This document shows, in pieces, positions 26,323 to 35,253 of a DNA stretch of 64,000 nucleotides. The DNA is taken from assembly GCA_003987775.1 (NCBI GenBank), contig RXJD01000023.1, positions 1-64,000 on the forward strand. The letters run 5' to 3'. How positions within the stretch are numbered: the stretch's first letter is position 1; the number at the start of each line of letters is the position of its first letter. Source of the DNA: Mycobacterium sp. (lineage in GTDB: Bacteria; Actinomycetota; Actinomycetes; Mycobacteriales; Mycobacteriaceae). The notes under the pieces were generated by a model. It did no database searches and was not told the DNA's origin. It worked only from the letters and a program-made list of their open reading frames with translations. The position numbers and the translations under genes are program-made.

Positions 26323-29300
26323 ATGCTGGCTAGCATGGGGGAATCTGATCCCCGCGCCGTGGACTGGAGCGAGCTGGGCGTGAGCGAACTGCCGACCGGA
26401 ACGGTGACGTTGCTGCTGGCAGACGTCGAGGGTTCCACGGTCCTGTGGCAGGCCCAACCGGTCGAAATGCGCGAGGCGGTGGCCTGCTTGGACGCGACGC
26501 TCCTGCGGCTGGTCGAAACGCACCATGGGGTGCGTCCCGTCGAACAGGGTGAGGGCGACAGCTTCGTCATCGCGTTCCCCCGGGCCAGCGACGCGGCGGC
26601 ATGTGCTCTGGCGTTGCAGCGGGCGCCGCTGGCGCCGCTGCGGCTGCGGATCGGCCTGCACAGCGGAGAGATTCAGCTTCGCGATTCGGCCAATTACATG
26701 GGGCCCACCATCAATCGGGCCGCGCGGGTGCGCGAGCTGGCACACGGCGGCCAGACCGTGCTGACCGCGGCCACCGAGCAGCTTGTTGTCGACAATCTGC
26801 CGCCGGGATCCTGGCTCTGCGATCTCGGCACCCACCAACTGCGTGACATCGCGCGCCCCGAACGCATCATCCAGCTGTGTCATCCCGATGCTCGCATCGA
26901 CTTTCCGCGGCTTCGCTCCCCGAACGGCGTTGCTGCGCAGACCGTTCCGGTGCCACTCACCAGCTTCGTCGGCCGCAGATCACAAATCGAGGAACTCACG
27001 AGGATCCTCGACGACCACCGGTTGGTCACCCTCACCGGCGCGGGCGGGGTGGGAAAGACGCGCCTGGCCGTCCAGCTGGCCCGCTCCTACGGCGACGACG
27101 ACCTGGTCTATTACGTCGATCTCGCCCCGATCTCCGACCCCGAACTGGTCGAAGCGGCCATCGCCCAGGTGCTGGGGCTGCACAGTCAACCGGGCCGCTC
27201 GACCATCGATGCCATTGCGGCCCGGCTCGGGGACCGCCGGGCACTGATCGTGCTCGACAATTGTGAGCATCTCCTGGAAGCGGCCGCAGCGTTTGCCGCC
27301 GCGCTGCTGCGTTGCTGTGCCAATGTGCGGCTGGTGGCCACCAGCCGCGAGCCACTGCACGTCGCCGCCGAGGTCAACTGGCAGGTGCCCTCCCTGGCGC
27401 TGGCTGACGAGGCGATCGAGTTGTTCACCGACCGGGCCCGCCATGTCCGGGCCGACTTCACCGTCACCGCCGGCAATGTCGAGGCCGTCACCGAGATATG
27501 CCGCCGCCTGGATGGAATGCCGTTGGCCATCGAGCTGGCCGCCGCCCGGATGCGGGCTCTGTCGGCTGCCGATATTCGGGACAGCCTGCATGACAGGTTC
27601 CAGCTGCTCACCGGCGGCGCGCACACCGCCGTGCGGCGCCAGCAGACTCTGCGCGCCTCGGTGGACTGGTCGCACTCCATGCTCACCGACACCGAAAGCG
27701 TCCTGTTCCGCCGACTCGGGGCATTCGCCGGGGGTTTCGACCTCGACGCTGCTGTGTCGGTGTGCGGGGGCGAGGGCGTGCAGCGCTATCAGGTGCTCGA
27801 CCAGCTGACCCTGCTGGTGGATAAGTCTCTGGTTCAGGCCGACAACATCGCCGACCGAGCGCGGTACCGGATGCTGGAGACCATTCGCGCCTACGCACTG
27901 GAAAAACTCGACGAATCCGGTGAAGCCGACGTGGTGCGCGGAAGGCACCTGGACCACTACGCGCTGCTGGCCGCTGAGCTGGATCGCCCGGCGCGCAACG
28001 ATTTTCGTCGCAATGTCGCCCGTGTCGAGGCTGACATCGACAACCTGCGCGCCGCGTTCGCCTTCTGTTGCAGGAACCACCAGTACGCGGCAGCCTTGCG
28101 GTTGGCGTCGGCGCTGCAGCCCGTGTGGCAAGGTCGCGGCCGATTGCGAGAAGGCTTGACCTGGTTCGGTTCAATCCTGGGGCACGACAGCTTCGATCCC
28201 GACGCGGTCGACCCGGCTGTTCATGCCGGTGCGATCGCTGACAATGCGGTGCTGGACTCCTTTACCGCTGCCATCGACAGCGGGGGACAGGTCGAACATG
28301 CCGTGAAGGTCGCGCGAGACCTCGGTGACCCCGCCCTGTTGGCCAGAGCGCTGGCCGCCGGCGGCTGCATCGCTGGGCTCGACTTCGATCTGGCGGCAAG
28401 GTATTTCGGCGAGGCTACGCAGTTGGCCCGGCTGACCGGCGATGACTGGCGGCTCAGTCAGATCCTGGGGCGACAGGCTTACCTCGCCGCCATGGCGGGC
28501 GACCCGGTTGCCGCCAGCGCCATCGGCGTTGAGGGGGCCGACCTTGCCGATGCTCTCGACGACTGGTCCAACGCGCATTCCTGCCGCTGGGCCACAGGCA
28601 TGGCCCAGATGTTTCGGGCGGATCTGGACGGTGCGATCGATACCTTCCGCCGGGTCTGCTCCGAGTGCGAAGCCGACAACGACGTGATGGGCATGACGCT
28701 GTGTCTGATCAGCCAGGGTTGCACGCTGGCCTACCGGGGTGAGGCCGCCGCGGCAAGAAAGGTCGGCTGGGCGGCGGTCACAACGGCAGCCGAGCTTGAC
28801 GACCTGTTGGAACGAGCGGCCGAGACAGTGCTGGCCATGGCTGCGGTGGCCGATGCGGACGTGGTCGCGGCGCGCCGGCTCGGCGCCAAAGTCTGGCAGA
28901 TTCCCGCCGTGCAGCGTGGCACGGTGGCCGTCACCACCGTCGCGCTGTGCGCCCACATCGACGGCGACCTGGCCAGAGCGCAGGAACTGGCCGACGAGGC
29001 CGTCGCCACCATGTCGGGCTGGCACAAGTTGTTTGCTCTCAGCATCCGGGCTTACGTCGCAGCGGACCGTGGCGAGCGCGAGCAGGCCCGGCGCGATGCC
29101 CGGCAAGCCCTGTCGATCGCCGCCGACAAAGGGTGCTATCTGGCGGTGCCTTCGACCTTGGAGCTGCTCGCCCGGCTGGCGGTAGACACCGGAAGCCACA
29201 CCGACGCGGCCCGGCTGCTCGGAGCGGCCGACGCCATGCGGCACCGAACCGGCGAATTTCGATTCCCGCTCTACCAGGCCGCGTATTCGGCGTTGCTCAC

Positions 29301-29619
29301 CGGTTGCCGGAAAGAATTGGGGAACAACGACTTTGAATCAGCGTGGGCTGAGGGTGCGGCCCTGTCGACCGACGATGTCATCGGTTATGCGCTGCGCGGG
29401 CGCGGGGAGCGTAAGCGCCCCGCAACCGGCTGGGCGTCCCTGACTCCTACGGAGCTCGACGTGGCCCGGCTGGTGAGTGACGGACTGACGAACAAGGACA
29501 TCGCGGAACGGCTGTTCATTTCGCCCCGCACGGTGCAAGCGCACTTGACGCACGTGTACACCAAATTGGGGTTGACGTCGCGGGTGCAGCTCGCTCAGGA
29601 GACGGTGCGGCAAACCTAG
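26323..29619 (+). CDS. Adenylate-cyclase-like / AAA ATPase / LuxR regulator
   Basis: 1098 residues with four parts. A class III nucleotide-cyclase domain (about 25-185) has VTLLLADVEGSTVLW with D34, GEGDSFVIAF with D79 and GPTINRAARV with N131 and R135, so both metal aspartates and the transition-state pair are kept. An NB-ARC-type ATPase has P-loop GAGGVGKT at 239-246 and ALIVLDNCEHLL. Long helical TPR-like repeats run to about residue 1020. The last 60 residues are a LuxR helix-turn-helix (LTPTELDVARLVSDGLTNKD). M. tuberculosis has several such proteins (Rv0386, Rv0890c, Rv1358, Rv2488c). ATG 26335 is an alternative start. Whether it makes cAMP is unproven. Confidence 0.9.
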   Translation: MLASMGESDPRAVDWSELGVSELPTGTVTLLLADVEGSTVLWQAQPVEMREAVACLDATLLRLVETHHGVRPVEQGEGDSFVIAFPRASDAAACALALQRAPLAPLRLRIGLHSGEIQLRDSANYMGPTINRAARVRELAHGGQTVLTAATEQLVVDNLPPGSWLCDLGTHQLRDIARPERIIQLCHPDARIDFPRLRSPNGVAAQTVPVPLTSFVGRRSQIEELTRILDDHRLVTLTGAGGVGKTRLAVQLARSYGDDDLVYYVDLAPISDPELVEAAIAQVLGLHSQPGRSTIDAIAARLGDRRALIVLDNCEHLLEAAAAFAAALLRCCANVRLVATSREPLHVAAEVNWQVPSLALADEAIELFTDRARHVRADFTVTAGNVEAVTEICRRLDGMPLAIELAAARMRALSAADIRDSLHDRFQLLTGGAHTAVRRQQTLRASVDWSHSMLTDTESVLFRRLGAFAGGFDLDAAVSVCGGEGVQRYQVLDQLTLLVDKSLVQADNIADRARYRMLETIRAYALEKLDESGEADVVRGRHLDHYALLAAELDRPARNDFRRNVARVEADIDNLRAAFAFCCRNHQYAAALRLASALQPVWQGRGRLREGLTWFGSILGHDSFDPDAVDPAVHAGAIADNAVLDSFTAAIDSGGQVEHAVKVARDLGDPALLARALAAGGCIAGLDFDLAARYFGEATQLARLTGDDWRLSQILGRQAYLAAMAGDPVAASAIGVEGADLADALDDWSNAHSCRWATGMAQMFRADLDGAIDTFRRVCSECEADNDVMGMTLCLISQGCTLAYRGEAAAARKVGWAAVTTAAELDDLLERAAETVLAMAAVADADVVAARRLGAKVWQIPAVQRGTVAVTTVALCAHIDGDLARAQELADEAVATMSGWHKLFALSIRAYVAADRGEREQARRDARQALSIAADKGCYLAVPSTLELLARLAVDTGSHTDAARLLGAADAMRHRTGEFRFPLYQAAYSALLTGCRKELGNNDFESAWAEGAALSTDDVIGYALRGRGERKRPATGWASLTPTELDVARLVSDGLTNKDIAERLFISPRTVQAHLTHVYTKLGLTSRVQLAQETVRQT

Positions 29620-29676
29620 CTCGTTTGAGTCTCATGTGAGGTCCACCGGCCTGGCCGGGGGTAGGCTAACGTTGAC

Positions 29677-29691
29677 TTAACCCAAGGTTAA
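29677..29691. promoter_or_regulatory. Inverted repeat TTAACC-CAA-GGTTAA upstream of PPE
   Basis: A perfect 6-3-6 palindrome in an otherwise GC-rich 233-base gap, about 160 bases before the PPE start. Preceding bases (GCTAACGTTGAC) add a possible -35-like TTGAC. It may be an operator or part of a promoter. Confidence 0.35.
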
Positions 29692-29852
29692 CGAAAGATG
29701 AACACCAATCCGGGGCTCCGGGTAACCGGCGCACCGCATGATGACGAACAACCGAGTTGACGGGGCACGGCCGCTCGCCGCGACTTGACCACGGCAGCAA
29801 CGGGACTGGGGTGTGCGTGGCCCAGCCGGTGCCCACGCGCGGAGGTGACGGA

Positions 29853-30728
29853 ATGGATTTCGCAGAAGTGCCCCCGGAGGTCAACTCCGCGCGCATGTAC
29901 GACGGCCCACGCTCCCGCTCGATGCTGGGGGCGGCCGACGCCTGGGAGCGGCTCGCCGACGAGCTCTACGGCACGGTGTCCTCATACCGCACAGCCATCG
30001 CGACGCTGAACGCCGATGGCTGGCAGGGCTCGGCGGCGGAGGCGATGACCCTGGCCGTCGCGCCTTATCTACGCTGGCTCACCCGTACCGCCGCGAAGGC
30101 GGACGAGATCGCCGGTCAGGCCAGGGCGGCCGCCGGTGCCTTCGAAGACGCCTTTGCCGCCGTCGTGCCGCCGGCGGCCATCGCGTCCAACCGCACGCGG
30201 CGTTCCGCGCTCGCCGCCACCAACCCGACCGGTCACGACACCCCGGAGATTGCCGCCCTGGAAGCCGAGTACGGCGAGATGTGGGCACAGGACGCCGCGG
30301 CGATGTATCGCTACGCGGCGGCCTCGTCGACCGCCGCAGCACTGCCGTCGCTGGAGCCTCCGACGCTCGGCTACAACATGCCGGCGCTGATGGGATCCGG
30401 CGACGACGACGAAGCGCCGGAGTTGGCGGCTCCCGCTATGCCGGCGATACCCCAGGCGTTGCGCAGCCTGGCCCGTCCGGTGCGCTCGGCGGCGGCGAAT
30501 TCGGTGATCGCCCGGTTGCTGCGACAGTGCAAATTCGCCTCCCCCGTGCGGGCGTTCGCCTCGGCCATCAGCTCGCCGCGCAGTATGACCGCGGCCGGCA
30601 CAGCGCCCACGCTCGCCGAGCCGACTCGAACGGCTGCGGCATTCGGACGGGGCGTGGTGGTCGGCCGACTGGTGGTGCCGCCCGGCTGGGGCGGCGTGGC
30701 GATGGGTGCGGTCCGGGCCATCGCCTGA
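29853..30728 (+). CDS. PPE family protein, SVP-like subfamily
   Basis: 291 residues. The PPE domain (1-180) starts MDFAEVPPEVNSARMYDGPR, contains the WxG motif in NADGWQGSAAEAM and the helix YLRWLTRTAAKADEIAGQAR. The C-terminal part has GRLVVPPGWGG, close to the GxxSVPxxW signature of PPE-SVP proteins. ATG 29853 is preceded by GGAGGTGACGGA. No PE gene lies next to it, so its dimer partner must be encoded elsewhere. An unusual acidic stretch (GSGDDDEAPE) lies around residues 180-190. Expected to be exported by an ESX system. It is flanked by regulators and dehydrogenases with no obvious link. Confidence 0.9.
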   Translation: MDFAEVPPEVNSARMYDGPRSRSMLGAADAWERLADELYGTVSSYRTAIATLNADGWQGSAAEAMTLAVAPYLRWLTRTAAKADEIAGQARAAAGAFEDAFAAVVPPAAIASNRTRRSALAATNPTGHDTPEIAALEAEYGEMWAQDAAAMYRYAAASSTAAALPSLEPPTLGYNMPALMGSGDDDEAPELAAPAMPAIPQALRSLARPVRSAAANSVIARLLRQCKFASPVRAFASAISSPRSMTAAGTAPTLAEPTRTAAAFGRGVVVGRLVVPPGWGGVAMGAVRAIA

Positions 30729-30736
30729 GCGGCGGG

Positions 30737-31459
30737 TCAGACCGCCGCGCCGCCACCGTCCACGTGCAGGGTCGAGCCGGTGATGAAGCTGGCCCGCGGC
30801 GAACTGAGGAATAGCACCGCCTCGGCGATCTCGGCCGCGTACGCGGTACGGCACAGCGGCAGCGCCTTGCCGAGTTCGTCGTTGATCTCACCCCATTCGG
30901 CGGCGACGCCGGCGGTGCGGGTTGGTCCGGGCGCCACGCTGTTCACCCGCACCCCACTCGCTCCGAACTCCGCGGCCCAGGTCCGCGTCAGGGATTCCAG
31001 CGCGGCCTTGGAGGCGCTGTAGCCGGAGGCGCCCGGGATTCCCTTGAAGCCGGCCATGCTGGTGATGTTGACGACGCTGCCCCGGCCGCGCTGCAACATG
31101 CCGGGCACCAGGCCCGCGACCAGGAAGTAGGCGCCGCGGACGTTGGTGTCGAACATCGCCGCGAAGGTGTCCGGGTCCTGATCGACCGTCAGCGCCGACG
31201 GGAAGCTGGCCGCGTTGTTGACGATGATGTCGACCTGGCCGCACTGCCGTACGAGCGCACTGACCGACTCCGCGTCGGCCATGTCGGCCTGAACGAACCG
31301 TGCGTTCCGGCCGATGGCCTCGACCGCCCGCTCACCCCGGGCGCGGTCGCGACCCGAGATGACGACGGTCGCGCCCTCGCTGGCGAGCAGCCGCGCGGAT
31401 TCCAGCCCGATGCCGGCCGTTCCCCCGGTGACGACCGCCGTCTGGTCGATCAGTTCCAT
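30737..31459 (-). CDS. Short-chain dehydrogenase/reductase
   Basis: 240 residues of a classical SDR: VVTGGTAGIGLESARLLAS, NNAASFPSA, serine in NITSMAGF, catalytic GYSASKAAL and C-terminal FITGSTLHVDGGG. ATG 31459 gives the expected length; a longer in-frame version (from 31507) would intrude on the upstream gene. It lies 11 bases downstream of the NAD-binding protein gene in the same direction, and both follow the LuxR regulator, so the three may be one unit. The substrate cannot be told. Confidence 0.87.
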   Translation of the reverse strand: MELIDQTAVVTGGTAGIGLESARLLASEGATVVISGRDRARGERAVEAIGRNARFVQADMADAESVSALVRQCGQVDIIVNNAASFPSALTVDQDPDTFAAMFDTNVRGAYFLVAGLVPGMLQRGRGSVVNITSMAGFKGIPGASGYSASKAALESLTRTWAAEFGASGVRVNSVAPGPTRTAGVAAEWGEINDELGKALPLCRTAYAAEIAEAVLFLSSPRASFITGSTLHVDGGGAAV

Positions 31460-31470
31460 GGACGCGACCC

Positions 31471-32241
31471 TCAGCGCGCCGGGCTGGTCAGGTGAGCCGG
31501 GGCCCACTCGTTGAAGCGGGTCTCGTAGATGGTCAGCTCTTCGCCCTCAACCGGAACGATGCTGCGGCCGTCGAGCTGAGCGCCGAAGTATTCGGCGGAC
31601 GGGTCGGTGACCACCTCGCGCGAGTCGCCGTGGGCGGCCAGCGCGAGGCGGGCCAGGTCGTCCATGCCGAACTTGTCCGGCCCGGCGATGTTGGTGATGC
31701 CGTTGAGCGGCTCTGCCACTGCCGCGCGGGCAACCGCCGTGGCGACGTCCCGGGCGGCGATCGGCTGGATGGCCGCCTCGTGCGACAGGCGCACGGTGTT
31801 GCCCTCGGTCGCCGAATCGGCGATGCCCAAGGCGAATTCGAAGAACTGGGTCGCCCGCACGATCGAGTACGGCGCCCCGGATTCGGTGATCAGCTTCTCT
31901 TGGGCCGCCTTGGCTCGCAGGTAACCACTCGCCGGTACCCGGTCGGTGCCGACGATCGACAGTGCGACGTGATGCTTGACGCCGGCAGCCTGCTCGGCCT
32001 CCAGCAGATTCCGGGTCGAAGTGGTGAAGAAGTTCATCACCTCGTCGTCGGCCCACGAGGGCGCGTTGGACACGTCCACCACGACGTCGGCGCCGGTCAT
32101 CGCGTCGGCGACGCCTTCGCCGGTCACACTGTTGACTCCCGAGCTCGGCGAGGCAGGCACGGCTTCGTGCCCCAGCTCGGTGAGGTTGGCGACCACCTGC
32201 GACCCGATCAGCCCAGTACCGCCGATAACCAAAATCTTCAT
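31471..32241 (-). CDS. NAD(P)-binding protein, NmrA/atypical SDR type
   Basis: 256 residues. The glycine motif MKILVIGGTGLIGSQVVANL opens the protein. VVVDVSNAPSW, HHVALSIVGTDRVP, GYLRAKAAQEKLI and YSIVRATQFFEF are typical of extended/atypical SDRs that act as sensors or epimerase-like enzymes. ATG 32241 is preferred because the segment MEGGA upstream does not fit. GGAAGGCGGGG before it could serve as ribosome-binding site. It is transcribed toward the SDR at 30737. Function is unknown. Relatives include redox sensors and quinone reductases. Confidence 0.84.
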   Translation of the reverse strand: MKILVIGGTGLIGSQVVANLTELGHEAVPASPSSGVNSVTGEGVADAMTGADVVVDVSNAPSWADDEVMNFFTTSTRNLLEAEQAAGVKHHVALSIVGTDRVPASGYLRAKAAQEKLITESGAPYSIVRATQFFEFALGIADSATEGNTVRLSHEAAIQPIAARDVATAVARAAVAEPLNGITNIAGPDKFGMDDLARLALAAHGDSREVVTDPSAEYFGAQLDGRSIVPVEGEELTIYETRFNEWAPAHLTSPAR

Positions 32242-32318
32242 TGCCCCGCCTTCCAAGATTCCCGATGAACTGGCGTCCTCAGCATGACCCGGCCACCGGG
32301 CCGGTCGAGCCCTTGAAA

Positions 32319-32375
32319 GTCCGTAGTCAGTTACTTGACTGTCCGTAGTCAGTCAGGCAGTCAGTCAGTCCCTGG
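32319..32375. repeat. TCAG-rich direct repeats after LuxR stop codon
   Basis: GTCCGTAGTCAGT occurs at 32319-32331 and again at 32341-32353, 22 bases apart. It is followed by GGCAGTCAGTCAGTC, a run of TCAG tetranucleotides that continues to the LuxR stop codon. The block lies in the LuxR-to-NmrA gap. Confidence 0.55.
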
Positions 32376-35168
32376 TCAGTCCATGGCCGTGTTGCGTAGT
32401 TGGCGGCGCGACTTGATGCCGAGCTTGGCGAACACCTTTCGCAGGTGCCACTCCACGGTGTGGGTGCTGATGAACAACTGCGCGGCGATCTCGGGGTTGG
32501 TCAGCCCCGCACCGGCCAGCTTGGCAATCTGCGACTCCTGCGCAGTGAGCTCACCGGCCGGCGCACTCGAGCGCTTGCTCACCTTCTGTCCGGTGACCAG
32601 CAGCTCGCGGCGAGCCCGTTCGGCGAAGGCGTGCGCGCCCATCCGGCTGAACATCTCATGGGCGGTGTGCAGCTGGGCGCGGGCATCGACGCGGCGATTG
32701 CAGCGGCGCAACCATTCGCCGTAGACGAGATGAGCGCGGGCCAGCTGGACGGCGATCCGGGTGTTGCCCAGGCACTCGATCGCCTGCAGATAAAACCTTT
32801 CGGCCTTCCTGTCGTCCGCCAGCAAAGCCTGCGATCGGGCCAGAACCCCTGTCGCCCAATCTGTTCGGCTATTTTGCGCGCGCTCTTCCAGTTGCGCCAG
32901 CGCGTCCCGGGCGGCCTGGACGTCCCCGCTTCGCGCACCGGCTTCGACGAGCTCGATCAGGCACCAGCCGAACAGGCCCAGGTCCTCGTCCTCACACGCC
33001 TGTCGCGCGGCGGCCAAGGCTTCTTCGTAGCGGCCCAGGCCGTTGTAGAGCACGGCGACAGCGAAGTTCGTCAGGCCGACCACCCGCCCCTCGCCCCGGG
33101 CGGTGCCGTCGTGACGCGCCGACTCGATCAGGCTCAACGCGTCCGACTCGATGCCGCGCAGGGCCGCCAGCAATACCGAGTGATACTTGACCGGCGCGTA
33201 GCCGGTGGCGGTGGTGATCGCGTCGGCTTCCTCGATGAGCGCGGTGGCAGCGGCGAACTCACCCGCCTGGACGTGTACCCCGGCTCGGTAGACCAGCGCC
33301 AGCGGCAGAACGGCCAGTGCGCCGGCGTCCCGAGCGAGACGGACCGCGTGGGCGGCAAGCTGGTGCCAGACCTCGTCGTCCCAGAGTTCGTGCGCCGCCG
33401 ACTCCTGCACGATCGGGAAGGCCTGCCAGAACCACCCCATGACGCCCTCGTCACCGGCCGCGGCCGCGGTGCGGATCCGGGCGAGCGCGTCCCGCAGCGT
33501 CGACAGGCTCGCGGCGTGACCGGCGGTGGCGCGGATGGCGATCCCGTCCAGCAGCAGGTCGACCGCCCGCGCCGGTTCCGGCCCCGGCGGGGCGGCGCGG
33601 GCGGCAGCCGCTGTCATCCGGATGCCGCCGTGCGGGCAGAGCCGTCCGCCGAACAGAGCCGCCCCCACCGCCTCTAAATAGGTCTCTCGCGACTGTGCGA
33701 CATCGAGTCCGGCGAGCTGGCGCGCGGCATCGAGCAGGCCGACGGCGGAATCGGACACCGTTGGGGCGTCGGCGTCGCCGCTGCGGCTGCGGGCGAACGC
33801 GATCTGAGCGCGCAAGCGCGACAGGCAGGCGCGCTGCAGATCGTCCAGCGAGGCGCCCGACTCCGCGATGGTCAGCAGCTCGTCGGCCGCGTCGAACGCG
33901 GCTGCGTCCCGCTTGGCCTGGGCCGCCGCGAGCGCCCGGGTCGCGCGGCGGACCGGGTCGTCGGTCAGTTGAGTGGCTCGTTCCAGGAATGCCGCGGCGG
34001 CCGCCACCCCGCCTCTGGCCTGCGCGCGTTCGGCGGAGCGTTCCAGTTGAACCGCGATGGCCTCGTCTGGGCCGTTCGCGGCGATCGCCAGGTGCCAGGC
34101 GCGGCGGTCCGGATCGACTGCACCGTCGGTGGCCTCGGCCAGCGCCCGGTGCGCACGCCGGCGCTCCATCAGGCCCGCCGCCCGGTAGGCGGCAGACCGC
34201 ACCAGCGGGTGACGGAACCGCACCGTCGTGGCGACGTCGATCAGTCCTGCGGCCTCGGCGGCCGCGGCGGCATCGTGCGGTAGACCCAGCGCATCGGAGG
34301 CCCGTCTCAACAGCGCCGCGTCACCGACCGGTTCCGCCGCAGCGACCAGCAGCAATTGCTGAGTGTGGCCGGACAATTGTTCGATCCGCCGCAGGAAGGT
34401 GTGCTCGATCTGACCGGCCAGCGGCCGCGGATCCGGTGGCCCGAATCCGCCGGCCAACTCTTCGGTCGTCAAGCCTTTCGGCAGCTCGAGCAGAGCCAGG
34501 GGATTGCCGCGGGTCTCCGCGACGATGCGGTCGCGCACCTGGTTGTCCAGCCGGCCCAGGACAGCCGAGTCCAGCAACGCGCGCGCGTCGCTGGAGTTCA
34601 GTCCCTGCAACCTGAGTTCGGCGAGGCCGGTCAACTCGTCGTTGCCGAGCCCGTCGCGGATGGCAAAGACCAGGCACACGGGTTCGGCGACCAGGCGGCG
34701 GGCGACAAACGCCAACGTCTGGGCCGACACGCGGTCGATCCACTGCGCATCGTCCACCAGGAACAGCAGCGGTTTGGCCTGGCTGGAACTTCCGATCAGG
34801 TTCAGCACGGCGAGGCCGATCAGGAAACGGTCCGGAGCGGGACCGGCGCTATGGCCCAGGGCAATGTCGAGTGCCTCGCGCTGCGGCGCCGGCAACTCCT
34901 CGAGGCAGTCCAGCAACGGCAGGCAGAGCTGGTGCAGCGCGGCGAACGCGAGTTCCATCTCCGATTCCACGCCCGACACGCGGGCGGTCCGGAAACCCTG
35001 TGCGCATTCGGCGACGAAGTCCAGCAGCGCTGTCTTGCCGATGCCGGCTTCGCCGCGCAGGACGAGCACCTGGCTCTCGCCGGAGCGGGCATGGGACGTC
35101 AGACGTTCCAGGGCCGTGCATTCCGCGCGCCGCCCCCGTAAACGCAGTGCTTGAACAGTGTTGTTCAC
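32376..35168 (-). CDS. Large ATP-binding LuxR family (LAL) regulator
   Basis: 930 residues: an AAA/STAND ATPase with P-loop GEAGIGKT (39-46) and Walker B LLFLVDDAQWID, a winged-helix-like middle (FRHPLVRSAAYRAAG), a long TPR-like helical region, and a C-terminal LuxR helix-turn-helix (LTAQESQIAKLAGAGLTNPE, then STHTVEWHLRKVFAKLG). LAL proteins are ligand-responsive activators, as in MalT. ATG 35168 starts MNNTVQALRLRGRRAE. It is divergent from an SDR gene across an 85-base gap holding a TTAAATCAA-type inverted repeat, so it may fall under the TetR at 38459. The two dehydrogenase genes downstream (32241 and 31459) could be its targets. Confidence 0.9.
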   Translation of the reverse strand: MNNTVQALRLRGRRAECTALERLTSHARSGESQVLVLRGEAGIGKTALLDFVAECAQGFRTARVSGVESEMELAFAALHQLCLPLLDCLEELPAPQREALDIALGHSAGPAPDRFLIGLAVLNLIGSSSQAKPLLFLVDDAQWIDRVSAQTLAFVARRLVAEPVCLVFAIRDGLGNDELTGLAELRLQGLNSSDARALLDSAVLGRLDNQVRDRIVAETRGNPLALLELPKGLTTEELAGGFGPPDPRPLAGQIEHTFLRRIEQLSGHTQQLLLVAAAEPVGDAALLRRASDALGLPHDAAAAAEAAGLIDVATTVRFRHPLVRSAAYRAAGLMERRRAHRALAEATDGAVDPDRRAWHLAIAANGPDEAIAVQLERSAERAQARGGVAAAAAFLERATQLTDDPVRRATRALAAAQAKRDAAAFDAADELLTIAESGASLDDLQRACLSRLRAQIAFARSRSGDADAPTVSDSAVGLLDAARQLAGLDVAQSRETYLEAVGAALFGGRLCPHGGIRMTAAAARAAPPGPEPARAVDLLLDGIAIRATAGHAASLSTLRDALARIRTAAAAGDEGVMGWFWQAFPIVQESAAHELWDDEVWHQLAAHAVRLARDAGALAVLPLALVYRAGVHVQAGEFAAATALIEEADAITTATGYAPVKYHSVLLAALRGIESDALSLIESARHDGTARGEGRVVGLTNFAVAVLYNGLGRYEEALAAARQACEDEDLGLFGWCLIELVEAGARSGDVQAARDALAQLEERAQNSRTDWATGVLARSQALLADDRKAERFYLQAIECLGNTRIAVQLARAHLVYGEWLRRCNRRVDARAQLHTAHEMFSRMGAHAFAERARRELLVTGQKVSKRSSAPAGELTAQESQIAKLAGAGLTNPEIAAQLFISTHTVEWHLRKVFAKLGIKSRRQLRNTAMD

Positions 35169-35205
35169 CTGAACGTTGACCTTACCGACCTCCAGCGCGA
35201 ATGGT

Positions 35206-35227
35206 TTAAATCAACTGCTTGACTTAA
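35206..35227. promoter_or_regulatory. TetR-type operator, copy 1 (TTAAATCAA-N4-TTGACTTAA)
   Basis: TTAAATCAA (35206-35214), spacer CTGC, TTGACTTAA (35219-35227): a 9-4-9 inverted repeat with one mismatch. The same arrangement occurs at 38409-38430, right before the tetR gene. The two share every base of both arms plus GC at the end of the spacer. It sits in the gap between the LuxR regulator and an SDR and could control either. Confidence 0.75.
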
Positions 35228-35253
35228 TGTGGCGGCCCCGATTAACTCGACGA

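Noticed and set aside
34356..35154. Plus-strand frames of 200-260 residues over the LAL regulator
   Set aside because: Antisense shadows of a clear STAND ATPase with P-loop and LuxR helix-turn-helix.
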